Origin: Sphingopyxis macrogoltabida
GTDB lineage: Bacteria; Pseudomonadota; Alphaproteobacteria; Sphingomonadales; Sphingomonadaceae
Length of the DNA stretch: 64,000 bases
Direction: 5' to 3'
Assembly (NCBI RefSeq): GCF_001307295.1
Contig: NZ_CP012700.1
Coordinates: 3,165,001-3,229,000 of the forward strand
Of this stretch, positions 1 to 10,096 are shown piece by piece. The notes under the pieces are model-generated. The model was given only the letters and a program-made list of their open reading frames with translations, ran no database searches and was not told the DNA's origin. The position numbers and the translations under genes were made by a program. Each line of letters opens with the position of its first letter. Position 1 is the first letter of the stretch.

Positions 1-1446
1 CCCCCAGTCGAGAACGCCGATCAGCGTCTTGGTGACATGCATGATGATCCGCTTGCCGCCCGCCGAGCCAACCGCAAGGATCACCTTGCCGTCGGGGCCA
101 TAGACGATCGTCGGCGACATCGACGACAGCGGACGTTTGCCCGCCTCGACGCGGTTGGCGGCCGGGGCGCCGTCCTGCACCGGGCTGTGATCGAAGTCGG
201 TCAGCTCGTTGTTGAGGAAATAGCCGTTCACATTGAGATGGCTGCCAAAGATGCTTTCGACGGTCGAGGTCATCGATGCGACATTGCCCGCGCGGTCGAC
301 CGCGACGAAATGCGTCGTGCCGTTCTCGGCGACCGGACCCGACGGCGTGCGTGGCGGCGCGCCCGGCGGCGTCCCCGCCTCATAATGGCCGGCCGCGCCA
401 TAGGGCGAGATGAGCTGGCGGCGCTCGGTGAGATAGGCCTTGTCGAGCAGTCCCTTGACCGGGACGTCGACGAAATCGCCGTCTCCGAGATATTTGGCGC
501 GGTCGGCATAGGCGAGCTGCATCGCTTCGGCGATGAGGTGCCAGCTCATCGGATTGTCCTTGCCCATCGCCTTCATGTCCCAGCCCTCGATCATGCCGAG
601 GATGCCGAAGACGGTCGTCGCGCCCGAAGACGGCGGGCCCATGCCGCAGACCTTGTAGACGCGATAGGTGGTGCAGACGGCGGGACGCTCCTTCGCCCGA
701 TAGGCGGCGAGATCGTGCGCAGTCAGCACCGCCGGATTGCGCACCGATTTCGCGACCGTATCGCTGATCGCGCGCGCGTTGGCGCCGGTGTAGAAGGCAT
801 CGGGACCGCGCGCCGCGATATCGCGCAGCAGCGCCGCATAGGCCGGGTTCTTCAGCCGCGTCCCGACCGGCACCGGCTTGCCATCGACATAATAGATCGC
901 GCGCGCGGCAGGAAAATTCTTCCACAGCGCCTGATAGCGGTCGAGCCAGTTGTAGAGCGCCGGGGTAACTTCATAGCCGTCCTCGGCCAGCTTGATCGCG
1001 GGCTGGAACAGCGCCTTCCATTCGAGCTTGCCCCATTTTTTATGCGCCATTTCCATCAGGCGGATATTGCCGGGAACCCCGACCGAAAGGCCGCCGGGGA
1101 TAACGTCTGCGTAACCGCGCGGCTTGCCGTCGGGGCCGAGAAAACGTCCCGGCTTCGCCGACGCCGGCGCAGTCTCGCGTCCGTCGATCGTGGCGATGCC
1201 GTCCGATTTGGCATCGTGATAGACGAGGAAGCCGCCGCCGCCGATGCCGCTCGACTGCGGTTCGACGAGCGTCAGCACCGCGACCATCGCGACCGCCGCA
1301 TCGGCCGCCGTGCCGCCCTGCTGCAGGATCGCCCGTCCGGCCTCGGTCGCGCGCGGATCGGCGGACGAGGTAACGCCCTGCGCCGCGGCGAGCGAGGGAA
1401 GCGAAACGATAAAAAGGCTGATGACGGCAAGGAGTCGTTTGATCAT
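1..1446 (-). CDS. ggt: Gamma-glutamyltransferase (3' end cut by window)
   Basis: Periplasmic Ntn-hydrolase that cleaves gamma-glutamyl bonds, for example of glutathione, and transfers or hydrolyses the glutamyl group. The gene reads in from the right with ATG at 1446, and 482 codons are present before the window edge removes the C-terminus. The first 22 or so residues form a signal peptide (MIKRLLAVISLFIVSLPSLA, then AAAQ). Family motifs are SSGIGGGGFLVYHD, the GMGPPSSGATT block and NGTTHFVAVD. In the last one Thr377 is the expected autoprocessing site and nucleophile that separates the large and small subunits. The end of the small subunit is outside the window. pyrD lies upstream on the same strand, separated by a palindromic repeat. 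Family assignment is secure; the natural substrate is not shown. Confidence 0.93.
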   Translation of the reverse strand, partial: MIKRLLAVISLFIVSLPSLAAAQGVTSSADPRATEAGRAILQQGGTAADAAVAMVAVLTLVEPQSSGIGGGGFLVYHDAKSDGIATIDGRETAPASAKPGRFLGPDGKPRGYADVIPGGLSVGVPGNIRLMEMAHKKWGKLEWKALFQPAIKLAEDGYEVTPALYNWLDRYQALWKNFPAARAIYYVDGKPVPVGTRLKNPAYAALLRDIAARGPDAFYTGANARAISDTVAKSVRNPAVLTAHDLAAYRAKERPAVCTTYRVYKVCGMGPPSSGATTVFGILGMIEGWDMKAMGKDNPMSWHLIAEAMQLAYADRAKYLGDGDFVDVPVKGLLDKAYLTERRQLISPYGAAGHYEAGTPPGAPPRTPSGPVAENGTTHFVAVDRAGNVASMTSTVESIFGSHLNVNGYFLNNELTDFDHSPVQDGAPAANRVEAGKRPLSSMSPTIVYGPDGKVILAVGSAGGKRIIMHVTKTLIGVLDWG

Positions 1447-1490
1447 GCGCGCGACATTGGCGCGGGGGTGCAGACAGCGCAACCCCAACC

Positions 1491-1623
1491 GATCCTCCCT
1501 GTGGCTAAGCCATGGGGAGGTGGCAGCGCAAAGCGCTGACGGAGGGGCAATGGCGCAACGTCGGAGCCCCTCCACCACCCATCGGGCGGTCCCCCTCCCC
1601 ATCGCTACGCGACAGGGAGGATC
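1491..1623. repeat. Composite palindromic intergenic repeat, copy 1
   Basis: An element of about 133 bp starts with GATCCTCCCTGT and ends with the inverted sequence AGGGAGGATC. It contains several nested hairpins, including GGCTAAGCC near the left end, AGCGCAAAGCGCT, and ACCACCCATCGGGCGGT. A second copy lies at 46602-46746. The left tip is GTGGC-TAA-GCCAT and the right tip TCGC-GTA-GCGA, so the sequence differs while pairing is kept. It fills the gap between ggt and pyrD, and its last base touches the pyrD stop codon. No target duplication is visible. Confidence 0.85.
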
Positions 1624-2693
1624 TATTCTCCTACCCCCACCGCATCGGCGACCCGCGTAAAGCCATCGCGCGCCGCCAGCGTTTCGAGCCCGCGCGCGAT
1701 GCGCCCCGCGAGCCCCGGTCCTTCATAGACCATCGCCGAATAGATCTGGATCAGGCTGGCCCCCGCACGAATCCGTTCCCACGCCTGTTCGGCCGAAGCA
1801 ATGCCGCCCGCCGCGACGAGCGGCAACTTGCCGCCGCTGGCGCTCCGGAAATCGCGGACCCGCTGGAGCGCAAGGCCTGCCAGCGGCGCCCCCGACAGCC
1901 CGCCCGCCTCGCCCGCATGGCGCGAGGCGAGCGCCGGCCGCTCGATCGTCGTGTTCGACACGATCACCGCGGCCAGCCCCTTGTCGAAGGCGACGGCGAC
2001 GATGTCGTCGATGTCGGCGGGTTCAAGATCGGGCGCGACCTTGAGAAACACGGGCTTCGCGCCATCCGCCGGCTGCGCCGCGGCGACGCCGTCGAGCAAA
2101 GCCTCGAGCGCGCCGCGATCCTGCAAGGCGCGGAGGCCCGGCGTGTTCGGCGAGCTGATATTGACCGTCAGATAGTCGGCCAGCGGCGCCATCGCCGCCG
2201 TGCCCTTCGCATAGTCGGCGATGCGGTCCACGCTGTCCTTGTTGGCGCCAATGTTGATGCCGAGCGGCACCGGCAACCCGAACCGGCGCAGGCAGGCGAT
2301 CCGTTCGGCCGCCTTTTCCTGACCGCCATTGTTGAAGCCCATGCGGTTGATCACCGCGCCGTCCTCGACGAGGCGGAACAGGCGCGGGCGCGGGTTGCCC
2401 TCCTGCGGCAGCGGGGTCAGCGTGCCGACCTCGACGAAGCCGAAACCGAAATGCGGCATCGCGTGCGCAACGCGCGCATCCTTGTCGAACCCCGGCGCAA
2501 GACCGACCGGGTTCGGGAAGTGCAAACCGGCGAGCTCGGTCGCCAGCGCCGCACTGGTCAGCGCATGGCGCGCACGCGGCAGCGGCTGGAGCGCGTTCAG
2601 GGTCAGATTATGCGCCGCCTCGCCATCGGTGGCGTGCACCAGCGGACGGACGAGCGCATAGGCGGTATCGGCGGCGGAAGCGAAGAGCGACAT
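1623..2693 (-). CDS. pyrD: Dihydroorotate dehydrogenase (quinone), class 2
   Basis: FMN enzyme that oxidises dihydroorotate to orotate in pyrimidine biosynthesis and passes electrons to the membrane quinone pool. The 356-residue length and the N-terminal helical extension before LHFPNPVGLAPGFDKDA fit class 2. Further motifs are NRMGFNN, INIGANKD, VNISSPNTPGLR with the catalytic serine, FLKVAPDL, IVSNTT, and the phosphate-binding LVAAGGI and GASLIQIYSAM. The start MSLFASAADTAYALVRPLV is the first good ATG. It is transcribed divergently from the DUF885 lipoprotein, with an 80-bp shared promoter region. Confidence 0.96.
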   Translation of the reverse strand: MSLFASAADTAYALVRPLVHATDGEAAHNLTLNALQPLPRARHALTSAALATELAGLHFPNPVGLAPGFDKDARVAHAMPHFGFGFVEVGTLTPLPQEGNPRPRLFRLVEDGAVINRMGFNNGGQEKAAERIACLRRFGLPVPLGINIGANKDSVDRIADYAKGTAAMAPLADYLTVNISSPNTPGLRALQDRGALEALLDGVAAAQPADGAKPVFLKVAPDLEPADIDDIVAVAFDKGLAAVIVSNTTIERPALASRHAGEAGGLSGAPLAGLALQRVRDFRSASGGKLPLVAAGGIASAEQAWERIRAGASLIQIYSAMVYEGPGLAGRIARGLETLAARDGFTRVADAVGVGE

Positions 2694-2773
2694 GGCCCGC
2701 CATTGCGCCCGGTCGGTCGCTATGGCAAGCCCTTCGGCGGGTCAGAATGAAGTACCGGAAACCGGGGAGAAAA

Positions 2774-4594
2774 ATGGTGTCGCACCTTCGCCTTGCCGCC
2801 AGGCTGTCCAGCGGCTTGCTCGTCCTCGCGCTCGCGGGGTGCGCATCGGTCACCGCCGATCCGGTCGCAGCCACGCCCACCGCGCCCGTTCCCGCGGGTC
2901 CACCCGCCGGCGCGGGGCTTGCCGGATTCTTTGACAAATATGACGCGGCGCAGCTGTCGCTGTCGCCCCAGAGCAAGGCCTATCGCGGCATCCGCGACGC
3001 CGACTATGGCAAATGGGACGACCCGAGCGACGAAAGCGAGGTCGCGACGCACAAGCTGCAGCAGGCAACGGCGGAGGCGATGCGCGGCAGTTTCGACCCG
3101 GCCCGGCTCTCGGCCGACGACGCGCTGTCGTTCGAACTGTTCAATGCGCAGGCCGAACGTGCCGACCGCCTGTTCGCCTTTCGCGACCATGGCTATCTCT
3201 TCGACCAGATGAACGGCGCGCAGAGCCGCCTGCCCGCCTTTCTGATCAACATCCACCGCGTGTCGAACGTCGCCGAGGCCGAGGCCTATGTCGAACGGAT
3301 CCGCGGCCTCGGCCCGGTGCTCGATTCGCTGACCGCGCAGTCTGCGGAGCGCGCCGCCAAGGGTCTGCAGCCACCCAAATGGGTCTACGCCTATGTGATT
3401 TCGGACATCGGCAATCTGCTCAAACCCGACAATGCGGTGGTCGAGGACCTCGCCGCCAAGGTCGGCAAGCTGGACATTGCCGCGGCGGAAAAGACACGCC
3501 TCGTCGCCGCAGCCGGGGCGGCGTGGCGCGAAAGCGCTGGCCCCGCCTATGAACGGCTGCGCGCCGAAATGCAGCGCCAGCAGGCAAGCGCGCCGACCGA
3601 GGACGGCGTATGGCGGATGCCGGACGGCGGCGCCTATTATGCCGCGCTGCTGGCGAACTACACGACGACCGACATGACCGCCGCGCAAATCCACGACCTC
3701 GGCCTGTCCGAAGTCGCGCGCATCCACGGCGAAATGAAGAAAATCATGGCGCAAGTGGGCTTCAAGGGCAGCTTGCCACAATTTTTCGCACATCTGCGCG
3801 ACAGCCCGCAATATTATTACACCACCCGCGAAGCCTATCTGGCCGAGGTCGATGCGAAGGTGAAGGCGATGGAGGCGCGGCTGCCGGCCTTCTTCAACAT
3901 GCTGCCCAAGGCGCCGTTGCAGGTGAAGGCGGTCGAGGCGTTCCGCGAAAAATCGGCCGGCAAGGCTTTCTACCAGTCGCCCTCGCCCGACGGGTCGCGC
4001 CCGGGCACCTATTATGTGAATCTCTATGACCTGCGCGACATGTCGAAGACCGAGCTCGAGGCGCTCGCCTATCATGAGGGGGTGCCCGGCCATCACCTCC
4101 AGCGCGCGGTGCAGACCGAACTCACCGGCCTGCCGCCCTTCCGCCGCTTCGGCGGCTTCACCGCCTATACCGAGGGCTGGGGCCTCTATTCGGAAGAGCT
4201 TGCCAAGGACATGGGCTTCTATACCGATCCCTACAGCGATTTCGGCCGGCTGGGGATGGAGCTGTGGCGCGCGTGCCGGCTCGTCGTCGACACCGGCATC
4301 CACGACAAGCGCTGGAGCCGCGAGCAGGCGATCCAGTATCTCAAGGACAATACGCCGAACCCGCAAGGCGACATCGAAAAGGCGATCGAACGCTATATCG
4401 TCTATCCGGGACAGGCGACCGCCTATCTGATCGGCAAGCTCAAGATCATGGAACTCCGCGGCCGTGCGCAGGCGGCGCTCGGCGGCCGCTTCGACATCCG
4501 CGCCTTTCACGACGTCGTGCTCGAATCGGGCCCGGTGCCGCTCGACATATTGGAGCGCCGCGTCGACGCATGGATTGCGACGCAGAAGGGCTAG
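2774..4594 (+). CDS. DUF885 family lipoprotein, putative metallopeptidase-like
   Basis: A 606-residue protein of the DUF885 family. The start at 2774 is preceded by GGGGAGA; a start at 2747 lacks this. A lipobox (LALAGC) ends the signal peptide, so the protein is predicted to be lipid-anchored in the periplasm or outer membrane. The motif YHEGVPGHHLQ and the downstream YTEGWGLYSEEL resemble zinc-peptidase active sites and are the hallmark of the family. Biochemical function is not established for most members; a peptidase role is inferred only from the HE..GHH pattern. It is divergent from pyrD. Confidence 0.9.
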   Translation: MVSHLRLAARLSSGLLVLALAGCASVTADPVAATPTAPVPAGPPAGAGLAGFFDKYDAAQLSLSPQSKAYRGIRDADYGKWDDPSDESEVATHKLQQATAEAMRGSFDPARLSADDALSFELFNAQAERADRLFAFRDHGYLFDQMNGAQSRLPAFLINIHRVSNVAEAEAYVERIRGLGPVLDSLTAQSAERAAKGLQPPKWVYAYVISDIGNLLKPDNAVVEDLAAKVGKLDIAAAEKTRLVAAAGAAWRESAGPAYERLRAEMQRQQASAPTEDGVWRMPDGGAYYAALLANYTTTDMTAAQIHDLGLSEVARIHGEMKKIMAQVGFKGSLPQFFAHLRDSPQYYYTTREAYLAEVDAKVKAMEARLPAFFNMLPKAPLQVKAVEAFREKSAGKAFYQSPSPDGSRPGTYYVNLYDLRDMSKTELEALAYHEGVPGHHLQRAVQTELTGLPPFRRFGGFTAYTEGWGLYSEELAKDMGFYTDPYSDFGRLGMELWRACRLVVDTGIHDKRWSREQAIQYLKDNTPNPQGDIEKAIERYIVYPGQATAYLIGKLKIMELRGRAQAALGGRFDIRAFHDVVLESGPVPLDILERRVDAWIATQKG

Positions 4595-4694
4595 CCGACT
4601 TTAAATAAATTGCGGCTTGACGCGCCGCAGCGAAAGGAAAATTATATCCGGCATAAACAGGCGGCAAAAAGTCGCCGATGGGGTCGGTCTCGTC

Positions 4695-5582
4695 ATGTCG
4701 GATGATATTTCCTCGCCAGGCGGCGTGGACGGCGAAGCGCCGTTCGAACTGCATTATTTCCCGCCCGATCCCGATCTGGCGGATATGGTGTCGAGCTTTT
4801 ACGCCGCGCGCGTCAACATGCCGCGCTTCGACGAATATGAGCGCGCCGACCGCCCGCAATTCCGGTTCGTGACCGCCGCCGACGGCGAATATGTCTTCGC
4901 CGACGGCCACCGGGCGCAGGTCTGCAATGCCAATATCGTCGGCCCGACGAGCGGCCGGGTGCGCGCGATCAGCAATTGCCCGACGCGCATGTTCGGCTTC
5001 GGCATGCTCCCCGCCGGCTGGGCCGCGCTGATGGGCGACGACGCCGAAAAGCTGACCGACCGCGCGATTGACGCCGCCGACCTGTTCGGCGACTGGATCG
5101 GCGAGGTCGCCGCCGCACTCGAAAATGCCGCCGACACTGCCGAGCAACTGGTGATCGGCAATAATTTCGTCCGCGAAATCCTGAAACGCAACGAGCCCGC
5201 GCCGATGTGGTTCATCCGCACCGTCGACCGCTGGCTGACCGAGAGCGCGTCGCCGCAGGTGCCCGAGCTGGTCGATGCGACCGGCATGTCGATCCGCTCG
5301 GTCGAGCGGATGACCAAACATTATTACGGCCTGTCGCCGCGCATGCTGGCGCGCAAATATCGCGCCGTCCGCGCGGCGTCGGCGCTGGCGCGCGGCGAAG
5401 GGCTCGACGCCGCGGCGCTCGGCGACGCCTTTTACGACCAGTCGCACCTGATCCGCGAGATCAAGCGCTTTGCCGGCGCCACCCCGGGCCAGCTCGGCAA
5501 GCCCTCGCGCTATACCGAAGCGACGACGCGCGGCCGCAAGGAACTGGCCGGCAAGGTCAGCCCGCTGGTCTCCGAAACCTGA
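4695..5582 (+). CDS. AraC-family transcriptional regulator
   Basis: Predicted DNA-binding regulator of 295 residues. The C-terminal third holds the two helix-turn-helix units: VPELVDATGMSIRSVERMTKHYYG, then LGDAFYDQSHLIREIKRFAGATPGQ. The F/YxDQSHLxREI signature is typical of AraC proteins. The N-terminal 170 residues are a sensor-like region of unknown ligand. The frame is open upstream to 4617, but residues before MSDDISS look uncharged by selection and the start at 4695 gives the usual length. No obvious target operon adjoins it; the SUF operon begins 284 bp downstream on the same strand. Confidence 0.85.
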   Translation: MSDDISSPGGVDGEAPFELHYFPPDPDLADMVSSFYAARVNMPRFDEYERADRPQFRFVTAADGEYVFADGHRAQVCNANIVGPTSGRVRAISNCPTRMFGFGMLPAGWAALMGDDAEKLTDRAIDAADLFGDWIGEVAAALENAADTAEQLVIGNNFVREILKRNEPAPMWFIRTVDRWLTESASPQVPELVDATGMSIRSVERMTKHYYGLSPRMLARKYRAVRAASALARGEGLDAAALGDAFYDQSHLIREIKRFAGATPGQLGKPSRYTEATTRGRKELAGKVSPLVSET

Positions 5583-5654
5583 CGCCGCACCCCGCACCGC
5601 GCCGTTAACCACGAAAATCGCGCCCGCCGTCGTTTTGGCGTTTTCGTACAATCG

Positions 5655-5771
5655 CGAATCGGCCCGCGGGCATAATTCAGCCTTGCGACCCAGAAGAGCT
5701 CATCCTCCTCGCGAGGACGAGACCTTCATCTTGGCACTCATTCGGCTCCCGGCCGGGTGGGTGCCTTTTTT
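5655..5771 (+). ncRNA. Candidate small RNA with intrinsic terminator
   Basis: Between the AraC gene and the SUF operon there is no credible ORF. A perfect 12-bp palindrome (5706-5717) carries CTCCTCGCGAGGA, so its loop flank contains the anti-Shine-Dalgarno-like CCTCCTC. It is followed directly by a strong hairpin and U-run at 5733-5771. The arrangement (CCUCC-exposing hairpin, then terminator) resembles regulatory RNAs of alphaproteobacteria. It could also simply be the 3' UTR of the AraC mRNA. The 5' end is a guess. Confidence 0.35.
5733..5771 (+). terminator. Rho-independent terminator
   Basis: Stem arms at 5733-5745 (GGCACTCATTCGG) and 5753-5765 (CCGGGTGGGTGCC) pair along 13 positions with two G-U pairs and a 7-base loop. 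Six T residues follow. It ends either the AraC transcript or the candidate small RNA, and insulates the SUF promoter downstream. Confidence 0.8.
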
Positions 5772-5797
5772 CTTGGGCGGCATATAGCGCCCCTTGG

Positions 5798-5845
5798 TTG
5801 CGCCGCACAAAAGGCTGGCCTATATAAGTGGAGTAATTTACTCCA
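5798..5845 (+). promoter_or_regulatory. SUF operon promoter with Rrf2-type operator
   Basis: A -35 box TTGCGC (5798-5803) and a -10 box TATATA (5821-5826) are 17 bp apart. The perfect palindrome TGGAGTAA-T-TTACTCCA (5829-5845) covers the expected transcription start, 21 bp before the regulator's ATG. Position and symmetry fit autorepression by the first gene of the operon, an IscR-like Rrf2 protein. The motif-to-protein link is inferred. Confidence 0.7.
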
Positions 5846-5865
5846 GTTAAGAATCGTTCGCAAAA

Positions 5866-6371
5866 ATGCGCCTGTCGAACCTTGCCGATTATGCCGTGGT
5901 GCTGATGAGCGCCGCCGCCCGCCAGTGCGGGTCGGTGCCGATTCACGCCGGCATGCTCGCCGAGCAGACGGGGATTCCCGGACCCACGGCGCAGAAGCTG
6001 GTGAGCGGGCTGGCCCGCGCCGGGCTGCTCGTGGCCTCGCGCGGCAGCGGCGGCGGGGTGCGCCTCGCGCGGCCCGCGGCGGCGATCAGCGTCGCCGATA
6101 TCATCGAAGCGGTCGAGGGACCGATCGCGCTCACGTCCTGCGTGTCCGAAGGGCGGCACGACTGCTCGCTCGAGGGCAGTTGCAAGGTGCAGCCGCACTG
6201 GGGCGTCGTGAACGGCGCCGTCCGCGGCGCACTGGCGCAGATCAGCCTCGCAAGCCTGAGCGTAACACCCCGCAAATCAAACCCGTTCGTGTCGAGCGAA
6301 GTCGAGACACTCCTCGGCAGCGCACCCACGACGGGCCTCTCGACTTCGCTCGAGGCGAACGGAATTCTTCT

Positions 6372-6375
<4 letters not shown>
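5866..6375 (+). CDS. Rrf2-family iron-sulfur regulator of the SUF operon
   Basis: A 169-residue Rrf2/IscR-type repressor with the winged helix [18 protein letters not shown]...[21 protein letters not shown], then [11 protein letters not shown]. Three cysteines in [16 protein letters not shown] (C-x7-C-x5-C) are the expected cluster ligands by which such proteins sense Fe-S status. It leads the SUF operon and sits just behind a palindromic operator. Its stop codon overlaps the sufB start (ATGA). Odd point: the last 30 or so residues, from about NPFVSSEVE on, are encoded by a palindromic repeat (6283-6362), so the natural C-terminus near AQISLASLS has been extended. Confidence 0.92.
6283..6362. 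repeat. Palindromic repeat at regulator-sufB junction
   Basis: Two inverted arms begin CCGTTCG and end CGAACGG. Each arm contains its own hairpin: GTGTC...GACAC on the left and GCCTC...GAGGC on the right. The paired bases differ together, so pairing is kept. The element encodes the tail of the Rrf2 protein and lies 9 bp before the sufB start. Confidence 0.8.
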
Positions 6376-7855
<1,480 letters not shown>

Positions 7856-7859
<4 letters not shown>

Positions 7860-8416
7860 GCTTCGACTATTTCATTGCGGTTCAACGAAATAGCTGGCCG
7901 ACAGGTGAAGCGGTTCAAACGGCGTTGGGAAAATTGGGCTATCCGCTGAGGCTAGTTGATGCACCATCTACGCCATTTGCCGTTGAGAATTTTCGCGACG
8001 GCCTGCCAGTCATATTTGAGGGCCGCAAAGTTATTCTGGAAGCCGATACCGAAGAAGCTCAAGATGCTGACGATTCAGAATCCCTGTTCGGCTACATTGC
8101 TGAATGCGCTGCGCCAAACTTTTCTATTGTAAATGGCGATCGATTTTTGACCCTTACTTTCCGGGCTGACGCCGACCAGATTCGGGCGGGCCTTTACCTT
8201 GCCGCCGCGATGATAAAATCTTTTGGAGGCTACGGCTTCGAAAACCAATTCGAGACACATGGAAGCCTAGGTTTCGCCGATCAACTTTTGGCAGAAGCGT
8301 CTGACGCGCCGGCGTTTGAGCGCGAAGAACCGAGACCGCCTGAATCCATCTCTGCAATCGTACAGCCGGAAAAGTCGCGTGGATTCTTCTCCGCGTTTTT
8401 TGGCAAAAAGGACTAA
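7856..8416 (+). CDS. Unknown protein encoded inside the SUF operon
   Basis: I do not recognise this 186-residue protein. It starts with GTG at 7856, overlapping the sufB stop (GTGA), and ends 5 bp before sufC, so it is cotranscribed and probably translationally coupled. It has no signal peptide or membrane segment, is acidic with [13 protein letters not shown] near the middle, and ends in a basic-aromatic tail ([11 protein letters not shown]). Its codons are clearly richer in A/T than those of sufB and sufC, which suggests later acquisition. The small alpha/beta size and the opening [17 protein letters not shown] are reminiscent of single-domain immunity-type proteins, but this is only an impression. 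Confidence 0.75.
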
Positions 8417-8421
8417 AGTCG

Positions 8422-9165
<744 letters not shown>

Positions 9166-9185
9166 TGAGCGGGCACGCCTTGATC

Positions 9186-9368
9186 CCTTCTCCCTTGAGG
9201 GGAGAAGGATACGCAGCCTTGGCGCCGAAGGCGTCTAGGCGCAGTTGGATGAGGGTGGGCGAGCCTTTGGCTCGCGCGATCGCATGGCGATCGCATACCC
9301 CTCACCCAGCTTCGACTAGCGAGCAAGCTCGCAAGTCTGCGCAACCCTCTCCCCCAAGGGGAGAGGGG
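9186..9368. repeat. Palindromic repeat between sufC and sufD
   Basis: Two terminal hairpins, CCTTCTCCC-TTGA-GGGGAGAAGG (9186-9208) and CCCTCTCCCC-CAA-GGGGAGAGGG (9345-9368), frame an interior with further small palindromes (GGCGCCGAAGGCGTC, GCGATCGCATGGCGATCGC). Its last bases, GGGGAGAGGGG, sit just before the sufD ATG at 9371 and are the only Shine-Dalgarno-like sequence there. Confidence 0.8.
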
Positions 9369-9370
9369 TC

Positions 9371-10096
9371 ATGATCGCTCTCCCCACCCGGCGTGACGAA
9401 GCGTGGCGCTATAGCGACATCGACGCGGTGGCCGCGGCATGGCCGCTGCCCGCGCCGGAGAACATCATGGTGCCCGCCGGCGGCAGTTTCGCGCGTGCGA
9501 TCGTTCAGGACGAAGGCGACATTCGCCAGATCGCGCTCACCCTTGGTAAGGGCGCGACCGCGTCGCTGCACATCCTCAACATCGGCGGTGCCTATGGCCG
9601 CATCGAACTCGCGGTGACGCTCCACGAAGGCGCCGACTTCACCCTCGGCGCGGCGCAGATCGGCGGCGGCGAGCAGAATCTCGAGATCGTCACCACCGTG
9701 ACCCACGCCGAACCCGGCGCGACGTCGCGGCAGATGATACGCTCGGTGCTCGGCGGCACCGCCACCGGCACCTATCTCGGCAAGGTCGCGGTCGCACGCG
9801 ATGCGCAGCAGACCGACAGCGAGCAGGATGTGAAGGCAATGCTGCTGGGTCGCAGCGCGACCGCCAACGCCAAGCCCGAGCTCGAAATCTTCGCCGACGA
9901 CGTCAAATGCGCGCACGGCTGCGCGATCGGCGAACTCGACGCGATGAGCCTCTATTATCTCCAGTCGCGCGGCCTGCCGCCGGCCGAGGCGAAGAAGATA
10001 TTGCTGCAAGCCTTCGTCGCGGGCGTCTTCGACGGCGCCGAGGATGAGGAGCATTTGCAGGCGCTCGCACTCGCGAAGTTGGGAGAACTGGTGTGA
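9371..10096 (+). CDS. sufD: Fe-S cluster assembly protein SufD
   Basis: Second scaffold subunit of SufBC2D, paralogous to SufB. At 241 residues it is short compared with enterobacterial SufD, a form common in alphaproteobacteria. It keeps the beta-helix core and the conserved VKCAHGCAIGELD motif, followed by MSLYYLQSRGLPPAEAKKILLQAFV. The ATG at 9371 lies 2 bp past a palindromic repeat that supplies its ribosome binding site. The stop codon overlaps the GTG start of sufS. Confidence 0.95.
   Translation: MIALPTRRDEAWRYSDIDAVAAAWPLPAPENIMVPAGGSFARAIVQDEGDIRQIALTLGKGATASLHILNIGGAYGRIELAVTLHEGADFTLGAAQIGGGEQNLEIVTTVTHAEPGATSRQMIRSVLGGTATGTYLGKVAVARDAQQTDSEQDVKAMLLGRSATANAKPELEIFADDVKCAHGCAIGELDAMSLYYLQSRGLPPAEAKKILLQAFVAGVFDGAEDEEHLQALALAKLGELV

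Noticed and set aside
37-1539. Long plus-strand ORF opposite ggt
   Set aside because: It is antisense to a clear gamma-glutamyltransferase. Its Arg/Ala/Asp-rich composition is the usual mirror of high-GC coding DNA.
1481-1633. Target duplication around the composite repeat
   Set aside because: No matching direct repeat of 4 bp or more was seen at either end of either copy.
2720-4510. 596-codon minus-strand ORF opposite the DUF885 gene
   Set aside because: Antisense mirror of a well-supported lipoprotein gene; no family motifs of its own.
5757-6371. 205-residue N-terminal extension of SufB
   Set aside because: It reads through the Rrf2 gene in another frame and through a repeat. SufB homology starts at 6372, where the ATGA overlap lies.
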